Assembly: GCF_003151255.1 (NCBI RefSeq)
Contig: NZ_CP029481.1
Span: 3,907,001 to 3,971,000 of the forward strand
DNA from: Microvirga sp. 17 mud 1-3
GTDB lineage: Bacteria > Pseudomonadota > Alphaproteobacteria > Rhizobiales > Beijerinckiaceae
DNA length: 64,000 bases
Direction of reading: 5' to 3'
Shown here: one piece after another, positions 24,703 to 31,888 of the stretch
Layout: the number at the start of each line of letters is the position of its first letter
How positions within the stretch are numbered: position 1 is the stretch's first letter
Made by a program: the position numbers and the translations under genes
The notes under the pieces: generated by a model
The model's input: the letters and a program-made list of their open reading frames with translations, nothing else
Databases searched by the model: none
Told to the model about the DNA's origin: nothing

Positions 24703-26223
24703 ATGGCTTCTGTTTTACGTGCGGAGCATATTTCGAAAACCTTCGGATCCATCGAGGTTCTGAGCGACATCTCGCTCGACCTCCAACCCGGCGAGGTTCA
24801 TGCGGTTATCGGAGAGAACGGGGCCGGCAAGTCTACCCTCATGCGGATTTTGTCGGGGCATCTGCGCCCATCCGGCGGAACGCTTTATCTTGACGGAGAC
24901 CTAGTTCACTTCACCGGCCCCGTGGAAGCGGAAGCCAGGGGCATCGTCCTTGTGCACCAGGAGATTCTGCTCGCAGAAGATCTTACTGTCCTGGAGAACG
25001 TGTTTCTGGGACGGGAGATGACCCGCCTCGGGTTCGTCGATGATAAGGCCATGCGGGACAGGACCCGCGCGGTCCTCAGGGATCTCGGTTCCGCTATCGA
25101 TCCAGACCGTCTGGTTCGCACTCTTTCGATCGCCGACCGACAACTCGTCCAGATCGCCCGTGCGCTCCTCGTGCCCCATCGTATCGTCGCTTTCGACGAG
25201 CCCACGGCGGTGCTTACTCCGGTTGAAGCAGAAAGCCTTTTCGCCATCATCCGACAGTTGCGGACCCATGGCGTTGCTGTTCTTTACATTTCCCATCGGC
25301 TCAACGAAGTGAAGGCCATCGCTGATCGCGTCACGGTCCTTCGCGACGGGCGCCTGGTGGCTAACCGCACCATCGAGGGCCTCGAGCCTTTGGAAATGGC
25401 CCGCCTGATGGTTGGCCGCGATATGTCGCGGCTATACCCCGACAAGCCCGCCACACATGCTGGCGAAGTCATTCTTTCGGTCGAGGATTTCAGCGTTCCG
25501 GGCCATGTGCAGGATGCCTCCTTTGTCCTGCGCCGCGGCGAGATCCTCGGGTTCGGCGGGCTGATCGGCGCAGGGCGAACCGAACTCTTCGAGGGGCTCG
25601 TCGGCCTGAGGCCGAGTTCGGGATCCTTGCGCATCCGTGGAACCCCTGCCCGCTTCAGGGACGCCCTGCAGGCCATGCGAGCGGGCGTCGTTTATCTCTC
25701 CGAAGACCGGAAAGGCAAAGGACTTCTGCTGCAGCAAAATCTGCGGATGAACGTAACCCTTGCGGCCCTGGACAGGTTTACCCGCGCCACGATGGTGAAG
25801 AGGCACGAGGAGGAGGCAGCTCTCGACGAGGCCATTCGGGACTTCGATATCAGAGCCCGCCGTCGCGACATGTTGGCCGGCCAGCTTTCGGGCGGAAACC
25901 AGCAGAAGCTGCTTCTCGCCAAGATGATGCTGATCGACCCTGAGATCGTCATCATCGATGAGCCCACACGCGGTGTGGACATCGGAACCAAGCAGCAAAT
26001 CTACCGCTTCATCGCCGAGCTTGCCGAGCAAGGCCGGTCGGTGATCGTCATTTCGTCGGAAATGCAGGAATTGATCGGCCTGTGCCATCGCGTCGTCGTG
26101 ATGCGCGGCGGGCAGATTGTAGGAGAGATCGAAGAGGCAGACCTGTCCGAGGATGCCATCGTCTTTCTTGCGACCGGAGTTCACGAAGAAAGGGCGGCCG
26201 AAATCGCCGCAGGACATCCATGA
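24703..26223 (+). CDS. Sugar ABC transporter ATPase with two cassettes (RbsA-like)
   Basis: This 506-residue protein has two fused nucleotide-binding domains, typical of the CUT2 monosaccharide importers (RbsA, XylG, MglA). The first has Walker A GENGAGKST (37-45) and Walker B VAFDEPTAVLT. The second cassette has the usual degenerate Walker A, GLIGAGRTEL, with an intact signature LSGGNQQK and Walker B VIIDEPTRGVD. The ATG at 24703 has GGAG seven bases upstream. Its stop overlaps the permease start by four bases. It opens a plus-strand operon divergent from the LacI gene. Confidence 0.93.
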   Translation: MASVLRAEHISKTFGSIEVLSDISLDLQPGEVHAVIGENGAGKSTLMRILSGHLRPSGGTLYLDGDLVHFTGPVEAEARGIVLVHQEILLAEDLTVLENVFLGREMTRLGFVDDKAMRDRTRAVLRDLGSAIDPDRLVRTLSIADRQLVQIARALLVPHRIVAFDEPTAVLTPVEAESLFAIIRQLRTHGVAVLYISHRLNEVKAIADRVTVLRDGRLVANRTIEGLEPLEMARLMVGRDMSRLYPDKPATHAGEVILSVEDFSVPGHVQDASFVLRRGEILGFGGLIGAGRTELFEGLVGLRPSSGSLRIRGTPARFRDALQAMRAGVVYLSEDRKGKGLLLQQNLRMNVTLAALDRFTRATMVKRHEEEAALDEAIRDFDIRARRRDMLAGQLSGGNQQKLLLAKMMLIDPEIVIIDEPTRGVDIGTKQQIYRFIAELAEQGRSVIVISSEMQELIGLCHRVVVMRGGQIVGEIEEADLSEDAIVFLATGVHEERAAEIAAGHP

Positions 26224-27218
26224 CAGAAACGGCTCTTCGCAGCGCCCCGTCGGCGCGCCGCTTTTCCTTGGACATGCGGGCTCTTTCGCCCTTCATCGCC
26301 CTGATCGTTCTGATCGCGGCCGGCGCGCTGATCAATCCGGACTTTCTCACAGCGTCCAATCTCCTGAACGTCGTCACTCGCTCGGCCTTTATCGCCATCA
26401 TCGCGGTGGGCGCGACCTTCGTGATTTCAGGTGGCGGCCTCGACCTGTCGGTCGGGTCCATGGCCGCGCTGGTTGCCGGCGCCATGATTCTCGTTCTCAA
26501 TCAGATGGGCAATGCAGATCCAAGCACCCTTGCCCTGGGCATGGCAGTGGCTCTTGTTCTGGGTGCACTCTGCGGATTGGCCAACGGCCTCATCGTCACA
26601 TTCGGACGGATTGAGCCCTTCATCGTCACGCTGGGAACGATGGGAATCTTCCGTTCTCTTGTCATTTGGCTTGCAGCAGGCGGTACCATCACCCTGCGCA
26701 ATTCCGATCTGCGGGAGCTTTATCGACCTGCCTATTTCGGAACGGTGGCCGGCATCCCGGTGCCGATCCTCGTCTTTCTGGCTGTCGCAGCCATCGGCGC
26801 GGTTCTTCTCTATAAGACCTCTTTCGGACGTCATGTGATCGCCATTGGGTCCAATGAGGACGTCGCCCGCTATTCCGGTGTACCGATCTGGCGCGTGCGG
26901 ACGTTGACCTACGTCATCCAGGGCCTTTGCGTCGCCATTGCGGTTCTTGTCTATGTGCCGCGCCTTGGGTCGGCAACGCCGACGACAGGCCTTCTCTGGG
27001 AGCTTCAGGCAATCACCGCTGTAGTGGTGGGCGGAACGGCCCTCAAAGGCGGGATCGGACGCATCTGGGGCACGGTGGCCGGCGCCATCATTCTCGAACT
27101 CGTAGCCAATATCATGGTGCTGTCGAACTTCGTTTCCGAATTTCTCGTCGGAGCCGTTCAGGGCGCCATCATCATTATCGCCATGCTCGTGCAGCGCTCA
27201 TTCCAGCGCGGGCGATGA
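26220..27218 (+). CDS. Sugar ABC transporter permease (RbsC-like)
   Basis: This 332-residue inner-membrane protein has eight to ten hydrophobic segments and the CUT2 permease motifs GGGLDLSVGSM near residue 75 and AVVVGGTALKGGIGRIWGT near 265-285. The frame is open far upstream, but the Arg-rich extension is spurious. The ATG at 26220 overlaps the RbsA-like stop (ATGA), giving the normal family length. It forms the homodimeric channel of the importer. Confidence 0.92.
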   Translation: MTETALRSAPSARRFSLDMRALSPFIALIVLIAAGALINPDFLTASNLLNVVTRSAFIAIIAVGATFVISGGGLDLSVGSMAALVAGAMILVLNQMGNADPSTLALGMAVALVLGALCGLANGLIVTFGRIEPFIVTLGTMGIFRSLVIWLAAGGTITLRNSDLRELYRPAYFGTVAGIPVPILVFLAVAAIGAVLLYKTSFGRHVIAIGSNEDVARYSGVPIWRVRTLTYVIQGLCVAIAVLVYVPRLGSATPTTGLLWELQAITAVVVGGTALKGGIGRIWGTVAGAIILELVANIMVLSNFVSEFLVGAVQGAIIIIAMLVQRSFQRGR

Positions 27219-27282
27219 AGCCGGTGAGAGCCCACCGGTTCTACATGCAAGGGCTCGAACGCATCCTTTCAGGGAGGAAACG

Positions 27283-28236
27283 ATGAGAGGAACGGCACTG
27301 AAACTGGCAGCTGCGGCAAGCCTTATCGCCGGGCTTGCGACGGGCGCGGCAGCGCAGGAGAAGAAAAGCGTCACCATCGGCGTATCGATTCCGGCCGCAA
27401 CACATGGCTGGACTGGAGGCGTCGTCTATCATGCGCAGGAGGCGGCAAAGCAGCTTGAGAAAGCCTATCCTGGGCTGAAAGTCGTAGTGAAGACCTCTCC
27501 GGATGGCGCTTCGCAGGCGAATGCACTCGACGATCTCACCGCACAGAAGATCGACGCGCTCGTCGTCCTCCCGTTCAATTCGGACGAATTGACGGACCCG
27601 GTCCGGGCCGTGAAGAAGCGCGGCACCTTCATCACGGTGGTGGATCGCGGACTCAAGGATTCCTCGATCCAGGACATCTATGTCGCGGGCAACAACCCTG
27701 AGTTCGGGCGGGTTGCCGGAAAATACATGGTCGAGAACCTGAAATCCGGCAACGTGGTGGTCCTGCGGGGCATTCCGACCGTGATCGACGAGGAGCGCGT
27801 CTCCAATTTCGAGAAGGCCCTTGAAGGGTCGGGCGTCAAGGTAATCGACAAGCAATACGCCAACTGGAACCGCGACGACGCCTTCCGTGTGATGCAGGAT
27901 TATCTGGCCAAGCATCCGAAAATCGATGCCGTCTGGGCCTCCGATGACGACATGGCCCTCGGCGTTCTGGAAGCAATCCGGCAGGCTAAGAGGGAAGACA
28001 TCAAGTTTGTTCTCGGCGGCGCGGGCATGAAGGATATGGTGAAGCGCGTCATGGAGGGCGACAAGATGATCCCTGCCGACGTTTCCTATCCGCCGGGCAT
28101 GATCGCTACGGCCATGAACGTGACGGCGGCACAGTTCTACACGGATGCTCCTATGCGCGGAACCTATGTGCTGAATGCGCAGCTCATCACCAAGGATAAT
28201 GCGAAGGAGCACCACTTCCCCAACTCCCCGTTCTAA
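27283..28236 (+). CDS. Sugar-binding periplasmic protein (RbsB-like)
   Basis: This 317-residue secreted protein has a signal peptide (cleavage near AAA, residue 24) and a family 4-type sugar-binding fold (IGVSIPAATHGWTGGVVYHA, then LDDLTAQKIDALVVLPFNSD). It delivers the substrate to the RbsAC-type channel. A GGAGG ribosome binding site lies before the ATG. A strong hairpin follows its stop. The Trp near the start of the mature domain is common in sugar-binding members, but the actual sugar cannot be read from sequence. Confidence 0.9.
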   Translation: MRGTALKLAAAASLIAGLATGAAAQEKKSVTIGVSIPAATHGWTGGVVYHAQEAAKQLEKAYPGLKVVVKTSPDGASQANALDDLTAQKIDALVVLPFNSDELTDPVRAVKKRGTFITVVDRGLKDSSIQDIYVAGNNPEFGRVAGKYMVENLKSGNVVVLRGIPTVIDEERVSNFEKALEGSGVKVIDKQYANWNRDDAFRVMQDYLAKHPKIDAVWASDDDMALGVLEAIRQAKREDIKFVLGGAGMKDMVKRVMEGDKMIPADVSYPPGMIATAMNVTAAQFYTDAPMRGTYVLNAQLITKDNAKEHHFPNSPF

Positions 28237-28244
28237 AACTCCTT

Positions 28245-28269
28245 CGTCCCTCCCTTCCTGGGAGGGACG
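28245..28269 (+). terminator. Hairpin after the sugar-binding-protein gene
   Basis: CGTCCCTCCC and its exact complement surround a five-base loop (10-bp stem), followed by TTCCTT. The T tract is interrupted, so readthrough into the isomerase gene 58 bases on is likely. It probably attenuates transcription and protects the abundant binding-protein message. Confidence 0.55.
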
Positions 28270-28326
28270 TTCCTTACTGAAAGATCGGCCTTAAACCTCG
28301 CATCGCGGACGAGATCGGAGATTTCC

Positions 28327-29403
28327 ATGAAAACCATGAAAGGACCGGGCCTTTTCCTGGCTCAGTTCGCGGGCGACGAAGCCCCTTTCAACTCGCTGGA
28401 TTCCATCTGCCGCTGGGCCGCATCCCTCGGCTACAAGGGCGTGCAGATCCCCACATGGGACGCCCGCCTCTTCGATCTTGCCAAAGCCGCCGAGTCGCAA
28501 GCTTACTGCGATGAAGTGCAGGGAACCGTGCGGTCGCATGGACTGACCATCACGGAATTGTCGACGCATCTTCAAGGCCAGCTCGTGGCCGTTCATCCTG
28601 CTTATGATGAGGCTTTCGAGGGATTCGCGGCTCCTGCCGTGCGGGGGAACCCGCGGGCACGGCAACAATGGGCTGTCGACCAGATGCTGATGGCGGCAAA
28701 AGCCTCACGACGCCTCGGCCTCAAGGCGAGCGTGACCTTTTCAGGCGCCCTGGCCTGGCCCTTTGTCTATCCCTGGCCGCAACGCCCGGCTGGCCTCATC
28801 GAAACCGCGTTCGAGGAGCTGGGGAGGCGCTGGCGGCCGATTCTCGACGCCTATGAGGATGCGGATTGCGACCTCGCCTACGAGATCCACCCCGGCGAGG
28901 ACATTCATGACGGGGCGACCTTCGAACGCTTTGTAGACGCAGTCGGTGGCCATCGGCGGGCTTCGATCAATTACGACCCGAGCCACTTCCTGCTGCAGCA
29001 ACTCGACTACGTCGCCTTCATCGATCTGTACCATGAGCGGATCAAGGCTTTTCACGTCAAGGATGCTGAGTTCAATCCGACGGGACGCGTCGGCGTCTAT
29101 GGCGGCTATGAGAGCTGGATCAATCGTGCCGGTCGCTTCCGCTCGCTCGGGGACGGTCAGGTCGACTTTGGTGCTATCTTCTCCAAGCTGGCGCAATACG
29201 ACTACGCATCCTGGGCGGTGCTGGAATGGGAGTGCTGTCTCAAGCACCCGGAAGATGGTGCCCGCGAGGGAGCGGAGTTCATCGCCGCTCACATCATTCG
29301 CGTCACGGAAAAGGCCTTCGACGATTTTGCGGCAGGCGGCACAGACGAGGCAGCCAACCGCCGACTTTTAGGCCTCGATGCCTGCCCTAAAGCTGCGGAG
29401 TAG
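28327..29403 (+). CDS. Sugar phosphate isomerase/epimerase-like TIM barrel
   Basis: This 358-residue protein belongs to the xylose-isomerase-like TIM-barrel superfamily (AP endonuclease 2 fold). Likely metal ligands are Glu186 (YEIHPGED), Asp217 (NYDPSHF), His243 (AFHVKDAE) and Glu300 (VLEWE). Members include isomerases, epimerases, inosose dehydratases and 3-keto-glycoside-processing enzymes. It follows the sugar importer and is seven bases from a Gfo/Idh/MocA dehydrogenase gene. This pairing fits an oxidation-then-isomerisation or lyase route for an imported sugar, inositol or glycoside. The exact reaction is not assigned. Confidence 0.83.
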   Translation: MKTMKGPGLFLAQFAGDEAPFNSLDSICRWAASLGYKGVQIPTWDARLFDLAKAAESQAYCDEVQGTVRSHGLTITELSTHLQGQLVAVHPAYDEAFEGFAAPAVRGNPRARQQWAVDQMLMAAKASRRLGLKASVTFSGALAWPFVYPWPQRPAGLIETAFEELGRRWRPILDAYEDADCDLAYEIHPGEDIHDGATFERFVDAVGGHRRASINYDPSHFLLQQLDYVAFIDLYHERIKAFHVKDAEFNPTGRVGVYGGYESWINRAGRFRSLGDGQVDFGAIFSKLAQYDYASWAVLEWECCLKHPEDGAREGAEFIAAHIIRVTEKAFDDFAAGGTDEAANRRLLGLDACPKAAE

Positions 29404-29409
29404 GCAGCC

Positions 29410-30585
29410 ATGACCATTCAAGGAGCCGATACTCAAAAGCTCAACCGGCGTCTCCGTCTCGGCATGGTCGGGGGAGGACGAGGCGCCTTCATCGGCGCCG
29501 TCCACCGCATCGCGGCGCGGCTCGACGACCGCTGGGAACTGGTTGCAGGAGCTTTGTCGTCCGACCCGGACCGTGCGCGCCTGTCCGGACAGGACCTCCT
29601 GCTTCGGGAGGACAGGATCTATGGCGATTTCAACGAAATGGCCCGCCGGGAGCGCCGTCTGAAAGACGGCATCGATGCCGTCGCCATCGTGACGCCCAAC
29701 CATGCGCATGCAGCGGCCGCACGCGCCTTTCTCAGGGCCGGCATCCACGTGATCTGCGACAAGCCGCTCACCACGACACGCCGCGAGGCTGATCAGCTCG
29801 CGAAGCTTGCCCAGGAATCGGGCCTGTTCTTTGCCGTTACGCACAACTACACCGGTTATCCGCTTGTGCGGCAGGCCCGCGCCATGGTGAAGGCCGGTGA
29901 GCTGGGAAGCTTGCGCGTCGTCCAGGTGGAATATGCGCAGGATTGGCTTGCGACCCGGCTCGAAGAGACGGGCAGCAAGCAGGCGGAATGGCGCACCGAC
30001 CCTGCCCGGTCCGGTCCGGCCGGAGCGGTCGGCGATATCGGGACACATGCGTTCAATCTCGCCGAGTTCATCACGGGCGACGAGGTGACGGCTCTCGCGG
30101 CGGATCTCCATACCTTCGTGGCGGGCCGCCGGCTCGACGACAATGCCCACATGATGCTGCGCTTCACGTCCGGCGCGCAGGGCATGCTGTGGTGCAGTCA
30201 GGTTGCGGCAGGCCAGGAGAACGGCCTTCGCATCAGGGTCTATGGTGAGAAAGGCGGCCTCGAGTGGCACCAGGAGAACCCTAACGTCCTGATCCACTCC
30301 CCTCTCGGCGAAGCGCCGCGCCTCATCCGCCGCAACGGAGCCGGCACGATGAAAGTCGCACAGGCGGCCTCGAGAATCCCCGCAGGGCACCCGGAAGGTT
30401 ATCTTGAGGGCTTCGCGCAGCTCTACCGGGACGTAGCCGAGCAGATCGCAGCACGCCTTGAGGAGCGGGAGCCAGACCCGTTCGCCATGCAAGTCCCGAC
30501 GGTCGAGCATGGCGTCCGCGGCGTGCGCTTCATCGAAGCGGCGGTCCGCTCGTCCCAGCGGAAAGCCGCCTGGGTCAGCCTTTAA
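29410..30585 (+). CDS. Gfo/Idh/MocA-family NAD(P)-dependent oxidoreductase
   Basis: This 391-residue protein starts with a Rossmann motif ([12 protein letters not shown], about 19-30) and has the family catalytic-Lys region as CDKPLTTT, followed by the C-terminal alpha/beta substrate domain with [10 protein letters not shown]. Such enzymes oxidise a hydroxyl of sugars, inositols or sugar acids. The length (391) and sequence style resemble ThuB- and levoglucosan-dehydrogenase-like groups that make 3-keto sugars. It ends the plus-strand sugar operon, seven bases after the TIM-barrel gene. Confidence 0.86.
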   Translation: MTIQGADTQKLNRRLRLGMVGGGRGAFIGAVHRIAARLDDRWELVAGALSSDPDRARLSGQDLLLREDRIYGDFNEMARRERRLKDGIDAVAIVTPNHAHAAAARAFLRAGIHVICDKPLTTTRREADQLAKLAQESGLFFAVTHNYTGYPLVRQARAMVKAGELGSLRVVQVEYAQDWLATRLEETGSKQAEWRTDPARSGPAGAVGDIGTHAFNLAEFITGDEVTALAADLHTFVAGRRLDDNAHMMLRFTSGAQGMLWCSQVAAGQENGLRIRVYGEKGGLEWHQENPNVLIHSPLGEAPRLIRRNGAGTMKVAQAASRIPAGHPEGYLEGFAQLYRDVAEQIAARLEEREPDPFAMQVPTVEHGVRGVRFIEAAVRSSQRKAAWVSL

Positions 30586-30651
30586 TTGTACGCGGAAGCG
30601 CCTGATCTGGTGCCCCCTGGCGGCTCGATGGCCCCATCGTCACACCTTGGG

Positions 30652-30679
30652 GTGAGAGGCTGGTCATGCCTCCTCTCAC
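30652..30679 (+). repeat. Hairpin between the dehydrogenase and Zur-like genes
   Basis: GTGAGAGG and its exact complement flank a 12-base loop, forming an 8-bp stem 67 bases after the oxidoreductase stop. No T run follows. It could mark the end of the sugar operon or lie in the leader of the Fur-family gene. Confidence 0.35.
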
Positions 30680-30765
30680 TGCCTATAACATCTCCAGATG
30701 CGTGCAACCGGCGCTCAGGCTTTAGGGAGCAAGGCCGGGTCACGAGAGGGAGTCCTAGTCCGCCC

Positions 30766-31179
30766 ATGTCCTCGACACACTGCCACAACCATGCCGTCGA
30801 GGGGCTGAACGAGACCCAGAAACGGGTCCATCGAATTCTCACAGCGGCGCAGAACCCTCTTTCTGCCTACGAGGTTCTGGACAAGATGCGGTCCAAGGGC
30901 GCTGTTACGCCCCCGACGGTTTACCGGTCCCTTGAGAAGCTGATCCAGAAAGGGCTGGCCCACCGGCTCGAGAGCCTGAACGCCTATGTCGCATGCAAGC
31001 ATCCCCATCACCACGACATGGCCGCCTTCGCCATCTGCGAAGCCTGCGGGCTGGTGACGGAGTTCACGGATTCTCAAATCGACGAGCGCCTGACCGGCTG
31101 GAGCGATGCTCATTCATTTCACCCGAAGAAGGTGACGGTCGAGGTTCGTGGCCTGTGCGGCGGTTGCGCTCAGGACTGA
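30766..31179 (+). CDS. Fur-family metal regulator, probably Zur
   Basis: This 137-residue regulator has the Fur winged helix (TPPTVYRSLEKLIQKGLAHRLE, about 45-66), a His-rich metal site (HPHHHDMAAFAICEACG) and two CxxC pairs (CEAC and CGGC) that would hold the structural zinc. The pattern favours Zur over Fur, but iron regulation is possible. The frame is open 60 codons upstream; the Met at 30766 gives the normal family length. Motifs for zinc transport genes are not present nearby. Confidence 0.82.
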   Translation: MSSTHCHNHAVEGLNETQKRVHRILTAAQNPLSAYEVLDKMRSKGAVTPPTVYRSLEKLIQKGLAHRLESLNAYVACKHPHHHDMAAFAICEACGLVTEFTDSQIDERLTGWSDAHSFHPKKVTVEVRGLCGGCAQD

Positions 31180-31204
31180 AGACCTAGCCCTAGGGTCTCT
31201 TTTC
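31180..31204 (+). terminator. Terminator candidate after the Zur-like gene
   Basis: Directly after the stop codon, AGACC and GGTCT pair around a short TA-containing core, followed by CTCTTTT. The stem contains a bulge, so strength is moderate. Confidence 0.45.
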
Positions 31205-31269
31205 AGAGGTTGGCATCCCTCTGCACCCCACCCTCCATTTCGCGTAGCAGCATAGGCCCCTATGCAACT

Positions 31270-31288
31270 TTGCAAGTAAAAATTGCAA
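31270..31288. promoter_or_regulatory. Paired TTGCAA sites upstream of the second Fur-family gene
   Basis: Two TTGCAA hexamers, each self-complementary, occur 13 bases apart (31270-31275 and 31283-31288) around an A-rich spacer, about 70 bases before the second Fur-family start. They may form an operator for one of the two metal regulators. Confidence 0.3.
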
Positions 31289-31358
31289 CGATACCACATT
31301 GTACAAGCGGAGCTTTACCTATATGAACATGTAGGATTCGAAATTACAGGAGCCAGGT

Positions 31359-31808
31359 ATGAACGCCCGAGCCCATCGGAAAGAAGAAGAGGAGATGCTC
31401 CTCCAGCGTGCGGACGATCTATGCCGTGCCAACAATCTCCGCCTGACGCCCATTCGCGAGCGGGTTTATCGCGAGCTCGTCCAGAGCGGCGGTCCCGTCG
31501 GCGCGTATGATCTCGTCGACCGCCTGAGCAGCGACAAAAAGCGCCTCGCCCCGGTGACGATCTACCGGGCGCTCGACTTCCTGCGGGATGCGGGGCTGGT
31601 CCACCGTCTGGCGACACAGAATTCCTACATCGTGTCCCACGGTCAGCCTGAAGTGAATGCGATGAAGGTGATGTTCGTCTGCACCAAGACGGGCCAGACC
31701 GTGGAGATTCACTCGAAGGAAGTGGCCGAGGCCGTCCGGAAGGCAGCTGAGGAGGCTGGCTTCAAGTCCCTGTCCCCCTTCATCGAAGTTGAAGGCGAGA
31801 TGGCCTAA
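31359..31808 (+). CDS. Fur-family regulator lacking CxxC motifs
   Basis: This 149-residue protein has the Fur-family winged helix (APVTIYRALDFLRDAGLVHRL, about 67-87) after a charged N-terminus. It lacks the CxxC pairs of the structural zinc site, having only isolated Cys in LCRAN and FVCTKTG, and its dimerisation region carries few His residues. It might sense a different metal or signal than its neighbour. It has an AGGAG ribosome binding site before the ATG and its own upstream region. Two hairpins end its transcript. The target genes are unknown. Confidence 0.8.
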   Translation: MNARAHRKEEEEMLLQRADDLCRANNLRLTPIRERVYRELVQSGGPVGAYDLVDRLSSDKKRLAPVTIYRALDFLRDAGLVHRLATQNSYIVSHGQPEVNAMKVMFVCTKTGQTVEIHSKEVAEAVRKAAEEAGFKSLSPFIEVEGEMA

Positions 31809-31818
31809 GGCAAAAGAA

Positions 31819-31837
31819 AAGGGCGGATCCCGCCCTT
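31819..31837 (+). terminator. First hairpin after the second Fur-family gene
   Basis: AAGGGCGG and CCGCCCTT pair around a three-base loop eleven bases after the stop codon and are followed by CCTTCTC. It is probably a partial terminator backing up the stronger one downstream. Confidence 0.5.
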
Positions 31838-31860
31838 CCTTCTCAAGGCAACGAAACGAA

Positions 31861-31883
31861 AAGGCCGGGCAATGCCCGGCCTT
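31861..31883. terminator. Bidirectional Rho-independent terminator
   Basis: AAGGCCGGGC and its exact complement surround a three-base loop (10-bp stem). T-rich sequence follows on the plus strand (TCTCTTT) and the minus strand (TTTCGTTTCG). It lies between the convergent Fur-family and RND-permease genes, so it can serve both. Confidence 0.8.
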
Positions 31884-31888
31884 TCTCT

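Noticed and set aside
26082..26219. Upstream extension of the RbsC-like frame
   Set aside because: It is Arg-rich and lies inside the RbsA-like gene; the ATGA overlap marks the real start.
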